A stretch of DNA of 64,000 nt from contig NZ_LQPP01000031.1 of NCBI RefSeq assembly GCF_002102345.1, positions 1-64,000 of the forward strand, written 5' to 3'. The position numbers were made by a program, and so were the translations under genes. Of the stretch, positions 1 through 7,849 are shown one piece after another; position 1 is the first letter of the stretch, and each line of letters opens with the position of its first letter. This stretch comes from Mycolicibacterium peregrinum. Its GTDB lineage: Bacteria > Actinomycetota > Actinomycetes > Mycobacteriales > Mycobacteriaceae. A model generated the notes under the pieces. The model saw nothing but the letters and a program-made list of their open reading frames with translations, was not told where the DNA came from and did not search any database.

Positions 1-201
1 ACCCAGCTCCCGCGCAGTGGATCCGGCTTGCAACTGGGCCAGCAGCCGATGACCCACCGAAGGCAGCTGACACAGCAGTGTTTCGTACTCGTCGAGCACC
101 CCCACCAGCTCGGCGCGGGTCAACGAAGCCAAATCACATCCGGCGAACGCGTCGTAGGCGGCGCGTAACCCCGCTACCGCCTGGACCGCACCCGCCACCA
201 T
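1..201 (-). CDS. 13E12 repeat family / DUF222 HNH endonuclease, N-terminal fragment
   Basis: The 67 codons before the window edge read as the N-terminal helical DUF222 region of the mycobacterial 13E12 repeat family. Recognisable segments are GLRAAYDAFAGCDL, LTRAELVGVLDEYETL and CQLPSVGHRLLAQL. The C-terminal HNH nuclease half would lie outside the window. I use the ATG at 201; an in-frame ATG at 216 lies inside an SOS box. The usual family start, Met-Phe-Asp/Glu formed by the ATGTTCGA of the box, is here in a different frame and stops after 12 codons. That may mean a one-base slip or simply a different start. The family is multicopy and often DNA-damage inducible; the role is unproven. Confidence 0.7.
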   Translation of the reverse strand, partial: MVAGAVQAVAGLRAAYDAFAGCDLASLTRAELVGVLDEYETLLCQLPSVGHRLLAQLQAGSTARELG

Positions 202-204
202 GAA

Positions 205-220
205 TCGAACATACATTCGA
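205..220. promoter_or_regulatory. LexA/SOS box
   Basis: TCGAACATACATTCGA matches the mycobacterial LexA consensus TCGAAC-N4-GTTCGA at 11 of 12 defined positions; the right arm has ATTCGA instead of GTTCGA. It sits directly on the start region of the 13E12/DUF222 gene, where such boxes occur in other members of the family. DNA-damage induction of that gene is inferred. Confidence 0.7.
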
Positions 221-243
221 CCACCGACAAGTGCGGCAGCGCG

Positions 244-1137
244 CTAGACCCGGTCCGGGGCCCAGTACTCCAGCATCTCGGCGAACGTCTCGAACGCCGG
301 CTTCGACACCCCGTAGGCCGCCTCGAAGTGGATACTCAACGGGAAACCGAGCTCGGCCACGCCGTCGATGACCCGCTTGTAGAGGTCGAGCATCAACCGG
401 CGCTTGTCCGCGGGCTCCCGCTGGGCCAGGTCGGTGACGAATGCCTGCTCTGCGGCGACGGCCTCGTTGCCCGGGTCCTGGATGAGCCAGTTGATCAGAC
501 CGACCTTGGTCTCCATCTTCGGCACGAACCCGAACGACAGCAGGATCTCGGGGCGGTGATCGGTGGTCTTGGCGAGCTCGGTCAGGAATTCGACGATGGC
601 GTCGGAGTACAGCAGCTGGGTCATGCCGTATGTCGCGCCCCGGTCGCACTTGAAGTTGAACCTGCCCTGCTCGCCCTCACGGGTGGGGATCAGGATGGCG
701 CCGCGGTTGGGCACCAGATCCTCATAGGTCGACAGGGCATCGGTCGGGGCCACACCCTCGCCCTCGCCGTCCTTCATCGTCCGGGGCACGCCGACGAAGG
801 CGATGCCCTCGAAACCCGCCGCACTCAGATCGGTCAGGCGCTTGCCCAGCGCCTCGGAGTCCAGGAACGAGGTGACCTGTGTGCACAGACCGTGCATACC
901 GGGCAGCTCGGGCCGGAGGATGTTCCAGTAGTCCAGGACATCCATCCGTGGCTTCATCTCGATCGGACGGTCGTCGTCCTCATCGATCATCCCGGGGATC
1001 ATCACGTGGCGGATCCGGCCTTCGATACCGGTCTCTGATGCCAAGGCGAGCACTTTTCGCGCCTCTTCAACGGGGTACTGCACACCGCGATCAAGGGTGG
1101 GCGGGACGAGTTCCAGCGCGATGGTGTTCAGAGGCAC
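244..1137 (-). CDS. methylenetetrahydrofolate reductase, mycobacterial flavin-free type (Rv2172c-like)
   Basis: The protein of about 297 residues has the TIALELVPP start, a HVMIPGMI-EDDDRP segment and the MKPRMDVLDYW block that I recall from the Rv2172c-like family. Members of that family in M. smegmatis have been described as NADH-oxidising methylenetetrahydrofolate reductases lacking flavin. They would supply 5-methyl-THF for methionine synthesis in the cytoplasm. I chose the GTG at 1137 because it places the conserved motif at the N-terminus, as in the family. ATGs at 1158 and 1179 are in frame and possible. The gene lies upstream of and co-oriented with the 13E12 fragment but is probably independent. 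Family assignment is from memory of motifs. Confidence 0.8.
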   Translation of the reverse strand: MPLNTIALELVPPTLDRGVQYPVEEARKVLALASETGIEGRIRHVMIPGMIDEDDDRPIEMKPRMDVLDYWNILRPELPGMHGLCTQVTSFLDSEALGKRLTDLSAAGFEGIAFVGVPRTMKDGEGEGVAPTDALSTYEDLVPNRGAILIPTREGEQGRFNFKCDRGATYGMTQLLYSDAIVEFLTELAKTTDHRPEILLSFGFVPKMETKVGLINWLIQDPGNEAVAAEQAFVTDLAQREPADKRRLMLDLYKRVIDGVAELGFPLSIHFEAAYGVSKPAFETFAEMLEYWAPDRV

Positions 1138-1281
1138 CTGATTGCTCCACACTCTCATTACATTCAGACACGGCGTCACGGGCGGCGTTGACCATGACCG
1201 GCCGGTCCATCCACCCTACGGAGCCAGGCCGTGCGACCACACAGGTACCTCCGCCAACCCGCAGCGTGGTAGACCACCTGC

Positions 1282-2043
1282 ATGGCTGAGCGCGTCACAT
1301 TCCCCAGTTCGACAGGCCCGATGCTGGCCGGGGTGATCGATCGGCCCGACGGACCGGTGCGCGGCTGGGGCGTGTTCTCGCACGGCTTCACCCTCGGCAA
1401 GGACTCTCCGGCCGCCTCGCGCATCTGTAAACAGCTGGCTGCCGACGGCATCGGGATGCTGCGCTACGACGCGCTTGGCCTGGGCGGATCCGAGGGCGAC
1501 TGGGGTGACGGCTCCTTCACCCACAAGACCCAGGACATCATCGAGGCCTGCAAGTTCATGGCCGAGCGCGGCACCCCGGCCGACATCCTGATCGGACATT
1601 CGTGGGGCGGTTCGGCCGTCATTGCCGCGGCCCGACGATCACCAGGGGTCCGGGCCGTGGTGACCGTGGGCGCACCGTTCGACCCCACACACGTCGAGCG
1701 TCAGTACGACGCGGTGATCGAGCAGGTCTGCGCCGAGGGCAGCGGGCAGTGGATGGTCGGCGGGAAGACCCTGACCCTCAAGCGCGCATTCGTCGAGGAT
1801 GTCCGGGCCACCGAGCTGCTCGACAAGATCAAGGGCCTCAAGATGCCACTGCTCATCCTGCACTCCCCGACCGACAACACCGTCGGCATCAAGAACGCCA
1901 GCGACATCTTCTGGGCCGCCCGCCATCCGCGTAGTTTCGTCTCGCTGGAAGGTTCCGAACACCTGCTGACGGGACCCGGACAGGCCAAACGGGCCGGACG
2001 AATCATCGGCGCCTGGGCCGACGCCTACCTCGACGTGCGATAG
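1282..2043 (+). CDS. alpha/beta hydrolase
   Basis: A 253-residue single-domain alpha/beta hydrolase without a signal peptide. The oxyanion-side HGFTLGKDS block (about residue 35), the nucleophile elbow GHSWGG (about 109), the acid in SPTDN (about 198) and the late His in GSEHLL (about 223) give a complete Ser-Asp-His triad. Proteins of this type are often fused or linked to OsmC-like peroxidases, but none is seen here. It is followed after 9 bp by ribH2 on the same strand, so the two are probably cotranscribed. The substrate is unknown. Confidence 0.85.
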   Translation: MAERVTFPSSTGPMLAGVIDRPDGPVRGWGVFSHGFTLGKDSPAASRICKQLAADGIGMLRYDALGLGGSEGDWGDGSFTHKTQDIIEACKFMAERGTPADILIGHSWGGSAVIAAARRSPGVRAVVTVGAPFDPTHVERQYDAVIEQVCAEGSGQWMVGGKTLTLKRAFVEDVRATELLDKIKGLKMPLLILHSPTDNTVGIKNASDIFWAARHPRSFVSLEGSEHLLTGPGQAKRAGRIIGAWADAYLDVR

Positions 2044-2052
2044 CGTCGCTAC

Positions 2053-2505
2053 ATGTCTGACGCAGCCACTCAGATCGCGTTCGTGCAAGCCACCTGGCAT
2101 CGCAACATCGTCGACAAGGCCCGCGAGGGGTTCACCGAGCAGATCGGTACCCACGGCTTCGACGGCGCGACCCTCGAGTTCTTCGAGGTTCCCGGCGCCT
2201 TCGAAATTCCGCTCACCGCAAAGCGTCTGGCACTGACCGGACGTTACCGGGCGATCGTCGCGGCCGGGCTCGTGGTCGACGGCGGCATCTACCGCCACGA
2301 GTTCGTGGCCACCGCGGTGATCGACGGCCTGATGCGCGTGCAGCTCGACACCGATGTGCCGGTGTTCTCCGTCGTGCTCACCCCGCATCACTTCCACGAG
2401 CACGACGAGCACATCGACTACTTCACCAAGCACTTCGTCAAGAAGGGCGCGGAGGCCGCCAACGCCGTCGCGGCCACCCTGGCGTTGCACAGCTCACTGG
2501 ATTAG
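2053..2505 (+). CDS. ribH: 6,7-dimethyl-8-ribityllumazine synthase, type 2 (RibH2)
   Basis: The 150-residue protein condenses 3,4-dihydroxy-2-butanone 4-phosphate with the ribitylamino-uracil to make lumazine, the penultimate step of riboflavin synthesis. FVQATWH near the N-terminus, EVPGAFEIP (about 50), AAGLVVDGGIYRHEFVA (about 75) and the FSVVLTPHHFHEH block are lumazine-synthase landmarks. The WH start and the TPHHFHEH loop resemble the RibH2 isoform known from rhizobia and Brucella rather than the icosahedral RibH of the mycobacterial rib operon. No other rib gene is nearby, so it is probably a second copy. Its stop overlaps that of the convergent reductase gene. Confidence 0.85.
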   Translation: MSDAATQIAFVQATWHRNIVDKAREGFTEQIGTHGFDGATLEFFEVPGAFEIPLTAKRLALTGRYRAIVAAGLVVDGGIYRHEFVATAVIDGLMRVQLDTDVPVFSVVLTPHHFHEHDEHIDYFTKHFVKKGAEAANAVAATLALHSSLD

Positions 2506-3863
2506 TCGCGCACCAGGGCATCGCGGCCGGCCCGGATCATGTCTTCCCGGGCCACCACCTTCACTCGCTCGCGTCCCTGCACTTCTCCCAAGGAGACCTC
2601 GTGGCCATCGAGGCGCTCCCATTCCGCCCACGTGGTGTAGTCGACACCGTTGGCCGACAGGTGCTCGAGTATCGCGTCAGGATCGCGAGTTTCGGGAGTC
2701 CGCAGGCCCGGCATGTCGTCGAGCAGGCTCGCAACGGTTTCGGCCGCATCGGACTTGGTGTGTCCGATCAACCCGATCGGGCCTCGCTTGATCCAACCCG
2801 TCACATAGGCGGCGTCGATCAGCCCACCGTCGATATCAAGCACCCGGCCCGCGTCGTTCGGCACCACGCCCGCGTGGTGGTCGAACGGCAGCTCCGCCAG
2901 GTGCGACGACAGATAACCCACGGCGCGGTACACCGCTTCCACCGGCCAATCGGTGAATTCTCCTGTGCCGCAGACATTCCCGTCGCCGCACAGTTCGGTG
3001 CGCTCGGTGCGAAGGCCCTCGACCCGGTCCCTGCCCAGCACCGCCACCGGCGACTGGCACAGGTGAAGGTGAATGCGGTGCGGCGCACCGGTGGGTTCAC
3101 GCTGCAGATACTTCATCATGGTGTCCACCACGAGCCTGGTCGACTTGCTCGTGTTGATCGCGTGCTGGCTGGCCTCGTCGATCTCGAAACCCTCCGGATG
3201 CACGATGACGTCGACGCTGGGCGAGTGCGACAGCTCGCGAAACTCCATGGGGCTGAACTTGATCTGCGCCGGCCCGCGGCGGGCGAAGACGTGAACGTCG
3301 GTGGCCTGGTTGGCGGCCAGCCCCTGATAGACGTTGCCTGGGATCTCGGTGCTGAGTTGTTCGTCGGCCGGCTTGGCCAGCATTCGCGCGATGTCGAGTG
3401 CCACGTTGCCCGCACCGAGCACCGCGACGTGCTTCGCGGTCAGCGGCCACGTGCGCGGCACGTCGGGGTGCCCGTCGTACCAGGACACGAAGTCGGCGGC
3501 CCCGTAGCTGCCCGGCAGATCGATGCCCGGGATGTCCAGTGCCCGGTCGGCCCTGGCCCCGGTGGAGAAGATCACCGCGTCGTAGTGGCGGCGCAGATCA
3601 GCCAACCGCAGATCCGTGCCGTAGTGGACATTGCCGATGAACCGTACGCTGTTCTCGTCACGGGAGAGCACCCGGCGCAGAGCCTTGATGATCTCCTTGA
3701 TCCGCGGATGATCCGGGGCGACTCCGTAACGCACGAGTCCGTACGGGGCAGGCAACCGGTCGAATACGTCGACGCGCGCGTGCTCGTACTCCTTGGTCAG
3801 GATGTCGGCGGCGTAGATGCCGGCCGGGCCCGCGCCGATGACTGCTACCTGGATCTTCCTCAT
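2502..3863 (-). CDS. ferredoxin/adrenodoxin-type NADP reductase (FprA/FprB-like)
   Basis: A 453-residue flavoprotein of the adrenodoxin-reductase family, which passes electrons from NADPH to ferredoxin. It shows the FAD motif GAGPAG (about residue 9), the family signature YGLVRYGVAPDHP (about 42), the NADP motif GAGNVALDIAR (about 150), and the C-terminal GWIKRGPIGLIGHTKSDA block. The ATG at 3863 is chosen because it has an AGAAGGG ribosome site and starts MRKIQVAVIG; an earlier in-frame TTG lacks one. An iron box lies 15 bp upstream, so expression is probably iron-repressed by IdeR. It shares overlapping stop codons with ribH2. Confidence 0.92.
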   Translation of the reverse strand: MRKIQVAVIGAGPAGIYAADILTKEYEHARVDVFDRLPAPYGLVRYGVAPDHPRIKEIIKALRRVLSRDENSVRFIGNVHYGTDLRLADLRRHYDAVIFSTGARADRALDIPGIDLPGSYGAADFVSWYDGHPDVPRTWPLTAKHVAVLGAGNVALDIARMLAKPADEQLSTEIPGNVYQGLAANQATDVHVFARRGPAQIKFSPMEFRELSHSPSVDVIVHPEGFEIDEASQHAINTSKSTRLVVDTMMKYLQREPTGAPHRIHLHLCQSPVAVLGRDRVEGLRTERTELCGDGNVCGTGEFTDWPVEAVYRAVGYLSSHLAELPFDHHAGVVPNDAGRVLDIDGGLIDAAYVTGWIKRGPIGLIGHTKSDAAETVASLLDDMPGLRTPETRDPDAILEHLSANGVDYTTWAEWERLDGHEVSLGEVQGRERVKVVAREDMIRAGRDALVRD

Positions 3864-3877
3864 GCCAGCCCTTCTAT

Positions 3878-3896
3878 TTAGGTAAGGCAAGCCTAA
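3878..3896 (-). promoter_or_regulatory. IdeR iron box upstream of the ferredoxin reductase
   Basis: TTAGGTAAGGCAAGCCTAA matches the 19-bp IdeR consensus TTAGGTTAGGCTAACCTAA at 16 positions. Its flanks extend the dyad to TATTTAGG...CCTAAATA. It sits 15 bp before the ATG of the reductase gene, consistent with repression when iron is plentiful. Confidence 0.8.
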
Positions 3897-3939
3897 ATAA
3901 GAGAGACAGCTGTGTGAGGTCTTCCCTACGAGATCCCTG

Positions 3940-4845
3940 TCACGGTGTGGTGGCGCGCCGCACGTGCCCGGCGATGTGGTCGTAGACCTTCGTGGTGACG
4001 TCGACGTTGTTGCTCATGATGTTGTAGCCGTGGTCGACGTCGGGCACTTCGTAGTACTCGGCCAAGGCGCCGACCGCGTCGAGTTTCTCGGCGTATCGCC
4101 ACGCCTCGTCGCGCAACCGGTCGTACTCGGCGGTGACGATCAGCGCCGGGGCGATCCCCTCGATTCCGTCGGCGTTCGTGCCCCAGGCCGGCGACGCCAG
4201 CCGATCGGTGCGACGGGCACGATCAGGTATGTAGGCGGTGTCGAACACCTCGCCCATCCACGGCTTCAACACGGCCTTGGCCCCCACCGGGGAGTGTTTG
4301 TCCTTGGTGGGGGTGACCAGGTCCAGCGGTGGGTAGTGCAGGACCTGTAGCGCGATCCGCGGTCCACCGCCCTCCAGCGCAAGCCGCGCGGCCGCCGCGG
4401 ACAAGCTGCCGCCCGCACTCTGCCCGCCCACACACAACCGGCTGCCGTCCCAGTCATGCTCGGGCTTCGAGACCCAGCTCAGTACGTCATAGATCTGTTC
4501 GGCCGGGGCGGGAAACCGACGATGCGGGGCCAGTAGGTAATCGACGTTGATCACAACGACATTCGCGTGTGCGGCGAGGAAACGGCACCACGGGTCGTCC
4601 TGCTCTCGGTGCCCGACGACGAAACCTCCGCCGTGCACGTTCACGTACACCGCGGGCTTCCCCTCGCCGGCCGCCGGGTGATACACCGTGGCGGCAACGT
4701 CCCCGTGACGGGTCGGGATCGCGATCAGCGTTGTGCGGCCCGGTATTTCGGGGAACCGGACGGCACTCATGGGCCCCGGCCGCACTCCTACGGAGAACAA
4801 TCGGGCCAGGGCATCAGCCAACATCGGTGTGGACAGTATGGACAC
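3940..4845 (-). CDS. HSL-family alpha/beta hydrolase / esterase (Lip-type)
   Basis: A 301-residue esterase of the hormone-sensitive-lipase group. The oxyanion motif HGGGF is near residue 71, the nucleophile motif GQSAGG near 141, an acid in EYDRLRDE near 242 and the catalytic His in DVDHGYN near 270. No signal peptide is seen. The GTG at 4845 is used because AAGGAA lies a few bases before it. It lies 33 bp downstream of the AraC regulator gene on the same strand, so the regulator may control it. This resembles mycobacterial Lip esterases that act on short-chain esters. The exact substrate is not predictable. Confidence 0.88.
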   Translation of the reverse strand: MSILSTPMLADALARLFSVGVRPGPMSAVRFPEIPGRTTLIAIPTRHGDVAATVYHPAAGEGKPAVYVNVHGGGFVVGHREQDDPWCRFLAAHANVVVINVDYLLAPHRRFPAPAEQIYDVLSWVSKPEHDWDGSRLCVGGQSAGGSLSAAAARLALEGGGPRIALQVLHYPPLDLVTPTKDKHSPVGAKAVLKPWMGEVFDTAYIPDRARRTDRLASPAWGTNADGIEGIAPALIVTAEYDRLRDEAWRYAEKLDAVGALAEYYEVPDVDHGYNIMSNNVDVTTKVYDHIAGHVRRATTP

Positions 4846-4878
4846 GATTTCCTTCGCATGAGCGTGAGTTCAGCTGGT

Positions 4879-5835
4879 TCAACTGAGGGTGTCGGACGGA
4901 TTCTCACCGAAGGTACGCCGATAGGCAGCCGCGAAGCGCCCGGTATGGGCGAATCCCCATCGAGCCGCGACGGCTTGCACCGTCGTTGTCGCCGGGTCGG
5001 CGTTCAGCAGCTGGCGCCGGGCTAGGTCCAGACGCACCCGGCGCAGATATCCCATCGGCGAGACCTCAAGATGGCGCCGGAACATGTACTGCAATGCGCG
5101 GGGCGTGACGTAAACCGCCTCGGCGATGTCGGCGAGGGCGATGTCGCGGTCGGCGTTGGCTTCGATATAGGCGATGGCTCGCCGCAGCAGCGCCGGTTTC
5201 GCGTCGCGCCGATCGGCCGGACCGGGTTCGAGCCCGGCATTGGTCGGCATCGTGGAGACGACGGTCGCAGCCAGCATCGAGGCGGTGGTCGAGGCCAGCA
5301 GAGGCGGTACCGGGCCACTTCTGCCCTGCACCACCGAGCGCACATACTCGATCGCGACGGTGAGCTGGTAGCCCGCCTGCGGCGATATCGGACGATGGCC
5401 GGTGAACCGCACGGTTCCGCCCGGTTCCCCGGGTCCTGTCGTCGCGACGCGCCCCAGCAATTCGGTGTCGAACATGGTCAGGTCATAGACGGCGCGGCAG
5501 ACTCGGCCCGAGTAGGGAAGTTCCGGCGGCGAGAACAACGTGACGTCACCGGGCCCGAACACATCTTGCGGTTCGCCGATGAAGTTCTCCTCGATATGGC
5601 CCGAGTGGACTCGGCACAGGCAGATCCGGTTCAGCGGATCAGCGTCGTACGACATGTGATAGTCGAGCTCGAGTTCGTCGAAACTGATCGACCCCAGCCA
5701 CTTCCGGACGATGCGCGTCGTCGGCCGCTCCCCGGGGCCCCGGCCGATGGACATCTTCGTGTACGCGCGCGCGAGGAAGTCCTCGGTGGCGCCGAGGTTC
5801 TTACTGGTGAAATCCAGATCTTCGTTCGCCGTCAT
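4879..5835 (-). CDS. AraC-family transcriptional regulator
   Basis: About 318 residues with a C-terminal double helix-turn-helix of AraC type: the DIALADIAEAVYVTPRALQYMFRRHL block, then SPMGYLRRVRLDLARRQLL and a second helix pair ending in RTFGENPSDTLS. The N-terminal 200 residues are the AraC-binding-like sensor domain seen in AraC/FeaR-type regulators. ATG 5835 (or GTG 5838) is the likely start; no strong ribosome site is seen. The downstream esterase gene on the same strand is the most obvious target. The effector is unknown. Confidence 0.9.
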   Translation of the reverse strand: MTANEDLDFTSKNLGATEDFLARAYTKMSIGRGPGERPTTRIVRKWLGSISFDELELDYHMSYDADPLNRICLCRVHSGHIEENFIGEPQDVFGPGDVTLFSPPELPYSGRVCRAVYDLTMFDTELLGRVATTGPGEPGGTVRFTGHRPISPQAGYQLTVAIEYVRSVVQGRSGPVPPLLASTTASMLAATVVSTMPTNAGLEPGPADRRDAKPALLRRAIAYIEANADRDIALADIAEAVYVTPRALQYMFRRHLEVSPMGYLRRVRLDLARRQLLNADPATTTVQAVAARWGFAHTGRFAAAYRRTFGENPSDTLS

Positions 5836-5934
5836 CACGTTTCGCTCGAGGTGGACTCACTGGGGCCGCGGCCGCGACCCCAGAAAGCCATCCTACCTGC
5901 ATTGCTTACGTTGTATACGGCACCAGCGGGCCGC

Positions 5935-6333
5935 TCAGCCGGAACCAGCCGTCGCGCCCGTGAGACCCACGACGGGCAGGTGATGGTCCGCGAACACCTT
6001 CAGCAACGGGCGCAACGCACTCCCGGCCACCACGTGCCAGGCCGCGTGCCCCTGGTTGCACTCGTCGGCGAATGCCATCAGTTCGCGGAAACCACTGACC
6101 GCCATGAAATCCACCGCGCGTAGATCCAGGACGAAGGGGGTTCCCGGCTGAATGAGCCGGCGAATCGCGGCGATCAATCGGTCCGCGTTGCAGATATCGA
6201 TTTCCCCCTCGACCACCAGCACAGTGGCCGGGCCACGGATATGCGCCGAGACCCGCGCTCCGGCGCAGTCGACGACCGTGGTGTCGGAGGAGCGGACCGG
6301 ACGCAACCGATCCGCGTAGTGAACTGCAGTCAT
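5935..6333 (-). CDS. STAS-domain anti-sigma factor antagonist
   Basis: A 132-residue STAS protein. The core runs from ATVLVVEGEIDICNADRL (about 36-53) to FVLDLRAVDFMAVSGFREL (about 67-85). The Ser of VSG is at the position phosphorylated in SpoIIAA/RsbV-type antagonists. Such proteins release sigma factors by sequestering an anti-sigma kinase. A GGAG ribosome site precedes the ATG. No anti-sigma kinase or sigma gene is adjacent, so the partner is encoded elsewhere. The AraC gene lies 99 bp downstream on the same strand. Confidence 0.85.
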   Translation of the reverse strand: MTAVHYADRLRPVRSSDTTVVDCAGARVSAHIRGPATVLVVEGEIDICNADRLIAAIRRLIQPGTPFVLDLRAVDFMAVSGFRELMAFADECNQGHAAWHVVAGSALRPLLKVFADHHLPVVGLTGATAGSG

Positions 6334-6716
6334 GATGACACTCCATCGCCTAGCTAAAAGGGAGCGAGGTGCGACCCTCGATCACGTGACTCCGGCTGTG
6401 TCTTCAACCGCGTTGAGGCTATCGCGATCGCCGCAGGCGGGGATCGATTCGGATTCCGGCGCGCGAGCCTTCGATAACTCGAAACACCTTTAGCCACCGT
6501 CGTTTTCGACTCCAATGAGGCGGTTCTACGGTTGACGAGGATTTCGTTGCCTGGATCAACTCGCGCCTCCGGATGTTCGTTTATTGACCCGCACGTTTGA
6601 GGCACCGTGTCGCGGGCCATGTTCGGTCAATTATGTGAATCGGGCCACCCGCCGATGGCAACGGCCCCGGAAAGCCCTGGACATCGGTCCAATCCAGGTA
6701 AACGTGAACATGGCTC
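6334..6716. other. intergenic region of 383 bp, divergent promoters
   Basis: This lies between the STAS gene (minus) and a TetR gene (plus). I see no convincing gene, no strong palindrome and no clear sigma-F type GTTT-N16-GGGTAT promoter. An 88-codon minus-strand open frame here lacks a ribosome site and family resemblance. It presumably holds both promoters. Confidence 0.5.
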
Positions 6717-7364
6717 ATGTCAGTGATGTGCGACGATTCAGGCGTGGTCACCCACAAGCCACTACGGCGCCGCCAACCAGTACAGGAGCGCAGCAGACGA
6801 CGCGTCGAGCGCATCCGGGCTGCGGCGCTCGAGCTACTCGAGACTCAGGGCGTCGACGCCGTCACCACCCGGGCGATCGCCCACCGTGCCGAAGTGCCGG
6901 TGGCGACGGTGTATCAGTTCTTCCCGAACCGGGATGCGATCCTGCAGGAGATTGTCACCGACCACTTGGACCGCCGCGATGCCGAAGGCGCAGCAGTCCT
7001 GGCCGCGCTGGCGCCGACCAGCCTCGCCGAAGTCGCCCACGGCATCTTCGAATTCCACTACGAACACCTGCGGAACCATCCGCATCTGGTCAACTTGCAC
7101 TACACCAGCCTGGCAAGTGGACAACTCGCCGATCCGCGAGTGCGCCGGGCCGAGTTCGCCACGGCGTTGCATGCCGGCCTGCTGCACTGGGGGCTGCTGC
7201 GGGAGGACACCGATCCGCTGGTGACGATGGTCGCCGTCGAGATGGGTGATCGCCTGCTGGAGATGGCCTTTCACGCCGGCCCCGAAAAGGACCGCGCGAT
7301 TCTCACCGAGGGCGAGCACGCGCTGACCCAATACCTGCAGGCCTACGCGGCACCCACTGCCTGA
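6717..7364 (+). CDS. TetR-family transcriptional regulator
   Basis: A 215-residue TetR regulator. The N-terminal helix-turn-helix runs over ALELLETQGVDAVTTRAIAHRAEVPVATVYQFF (about residues 37-70). The C-terminal ligand domain follows in TetR_C-like fashion, with the HYTSLASGQLADPRV segment. The N-terminus is uncertain: the ATG at 6717 or 6726, or a GTG further in, would all keep the DNA-binding domain. Its 3' end overlaps the convergent hypothetical gene by 22 bp. No operator was recognised nearby, and the target is unknown. Confidence 0.88.
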   Translation: MSVMCDDSGVVTHKPLRRRQPVQERSRRRVERIRAAALELLETQGVDAVTTRAIAHRAEVPVATVYQFFPNRDAILQEIVTDHLDRRDAEGAAVLAALAPTSLAEVAHGIFEFHYEHLRNHPHLVNLHYTSLASGQLADPRVRRAEFATALHAGLLHWGLLREDTDPLVTMVAVEMGDRLLEMAFHAGPEKDRAILTEGEHALTQYLQAYAAPTA

Positions 7365-7807
7365 TCAAAGCCACCGGCGCGGAGTTGCTTGGCCAGCGCG
7401 AACCGGGTGAGCGTGCCGACGAACCGGTCGAGTTGCGTGGGCCGGGCGCGCATCCGCGAACCGAAGGTCCATTGCCCGTCACAGCGGTCGAGTACCAGCT
7501 CCTCCACCGGCTCGTCGAACACCGGGGTCGCCACGCCCGGCGAGCTCGCATCGGTCCAGTTTTCGACGATGTGTACCTGCAGGCGGCCGCCGTCGACCCG
7601 TCGCACCCGTACCGACGTCGGCGTGGCCGATACGGCGACAGTGGTGATTTCGAAGTCGCCGCCGATCCCGACCTGGACGACGTCGTCGACGAGCGGAACA
7701 CTCAGCCAGGTGGTGCCGGGCCGGAGTTGGTCCAGCAGCCGGTCCAGACCGGCTGTCTTCAGGGTCGACGAACACGCACGCATACCGTTAATGATTATCA
7801 TTTTCAT
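7343..7807 (-). CDS. conserved hypothetical protein behind a Fur/Zur-like box
   Basis: I do not recognise this protein of about 154 residues. It is rich in beta-strand-like stretches (VVQVGIGGDFEITTVAV, LQVHIVENWTD, EELVLDRCDGQWTFGS), with a helical C-terminus and no signal peptide or membrane segment. The ATG at 7807 has GAGGG nearby. The first codons lie inside an AT-rich dyad typical of Fur-family operators. If that dyad is functional, the true start could be the ATG at 7783, downstream of it. It lies about 40 bp downstream of the secreted-protein gene on the same strand. Confidence 0.6.
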   Translation of the reverse strand: MKMIIINGMRACSSTLKTAGLDRLLDQLRPGTTWLSVPLVDDVVQVGIGGDFEITTVAVSATPTSVRVRRVDGGRLQVHIVENWTDASSPGVATPVFDEPVEELVLDRCDGQWTFGSRMRARPTQLDRFVGTLTRFALAKQLRAGGFDQAVGAA

Positions 7808-7810
7808 CAA
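7788..7810. promoter_or_regulatory. candidate Zur/Fur-family operator
   Basis: The core TGATTATCATTTTCA at 7792-7806 is a 7-1-7 inverted repeat with five of seven arm pairs. Extending to 7788-7810 gives nine of eleven pairs. The sequence (minus strand TGAAAATGATAATCA) resembles mycobacterial Zur and general Fur-family boxes and is strongly AT-rich against its surroundings. It overlaps the start of the minus-strand hypothetical gene. The regulator identity is inferred. Confidence 0.6.
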
Positions 7811-7849
7811 TTGCCCTCAACTTCCCGGGCAACTGCGCAGCTCAGCAGG

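Noticed and set aside
2601..3881. Plus-strand open frame of 426 codons opposite the ferredoxin reductase
   Set aside because: The minus strand has complete FAD and NADP motifs; the plus frame is an antisense shadow.
6354..6620. 88-codon minus-strand gene in the STAS/TetR gap
   Set aside because: No ribosome site, no family resemblance and no codon pattern that distinguishes it from chance.
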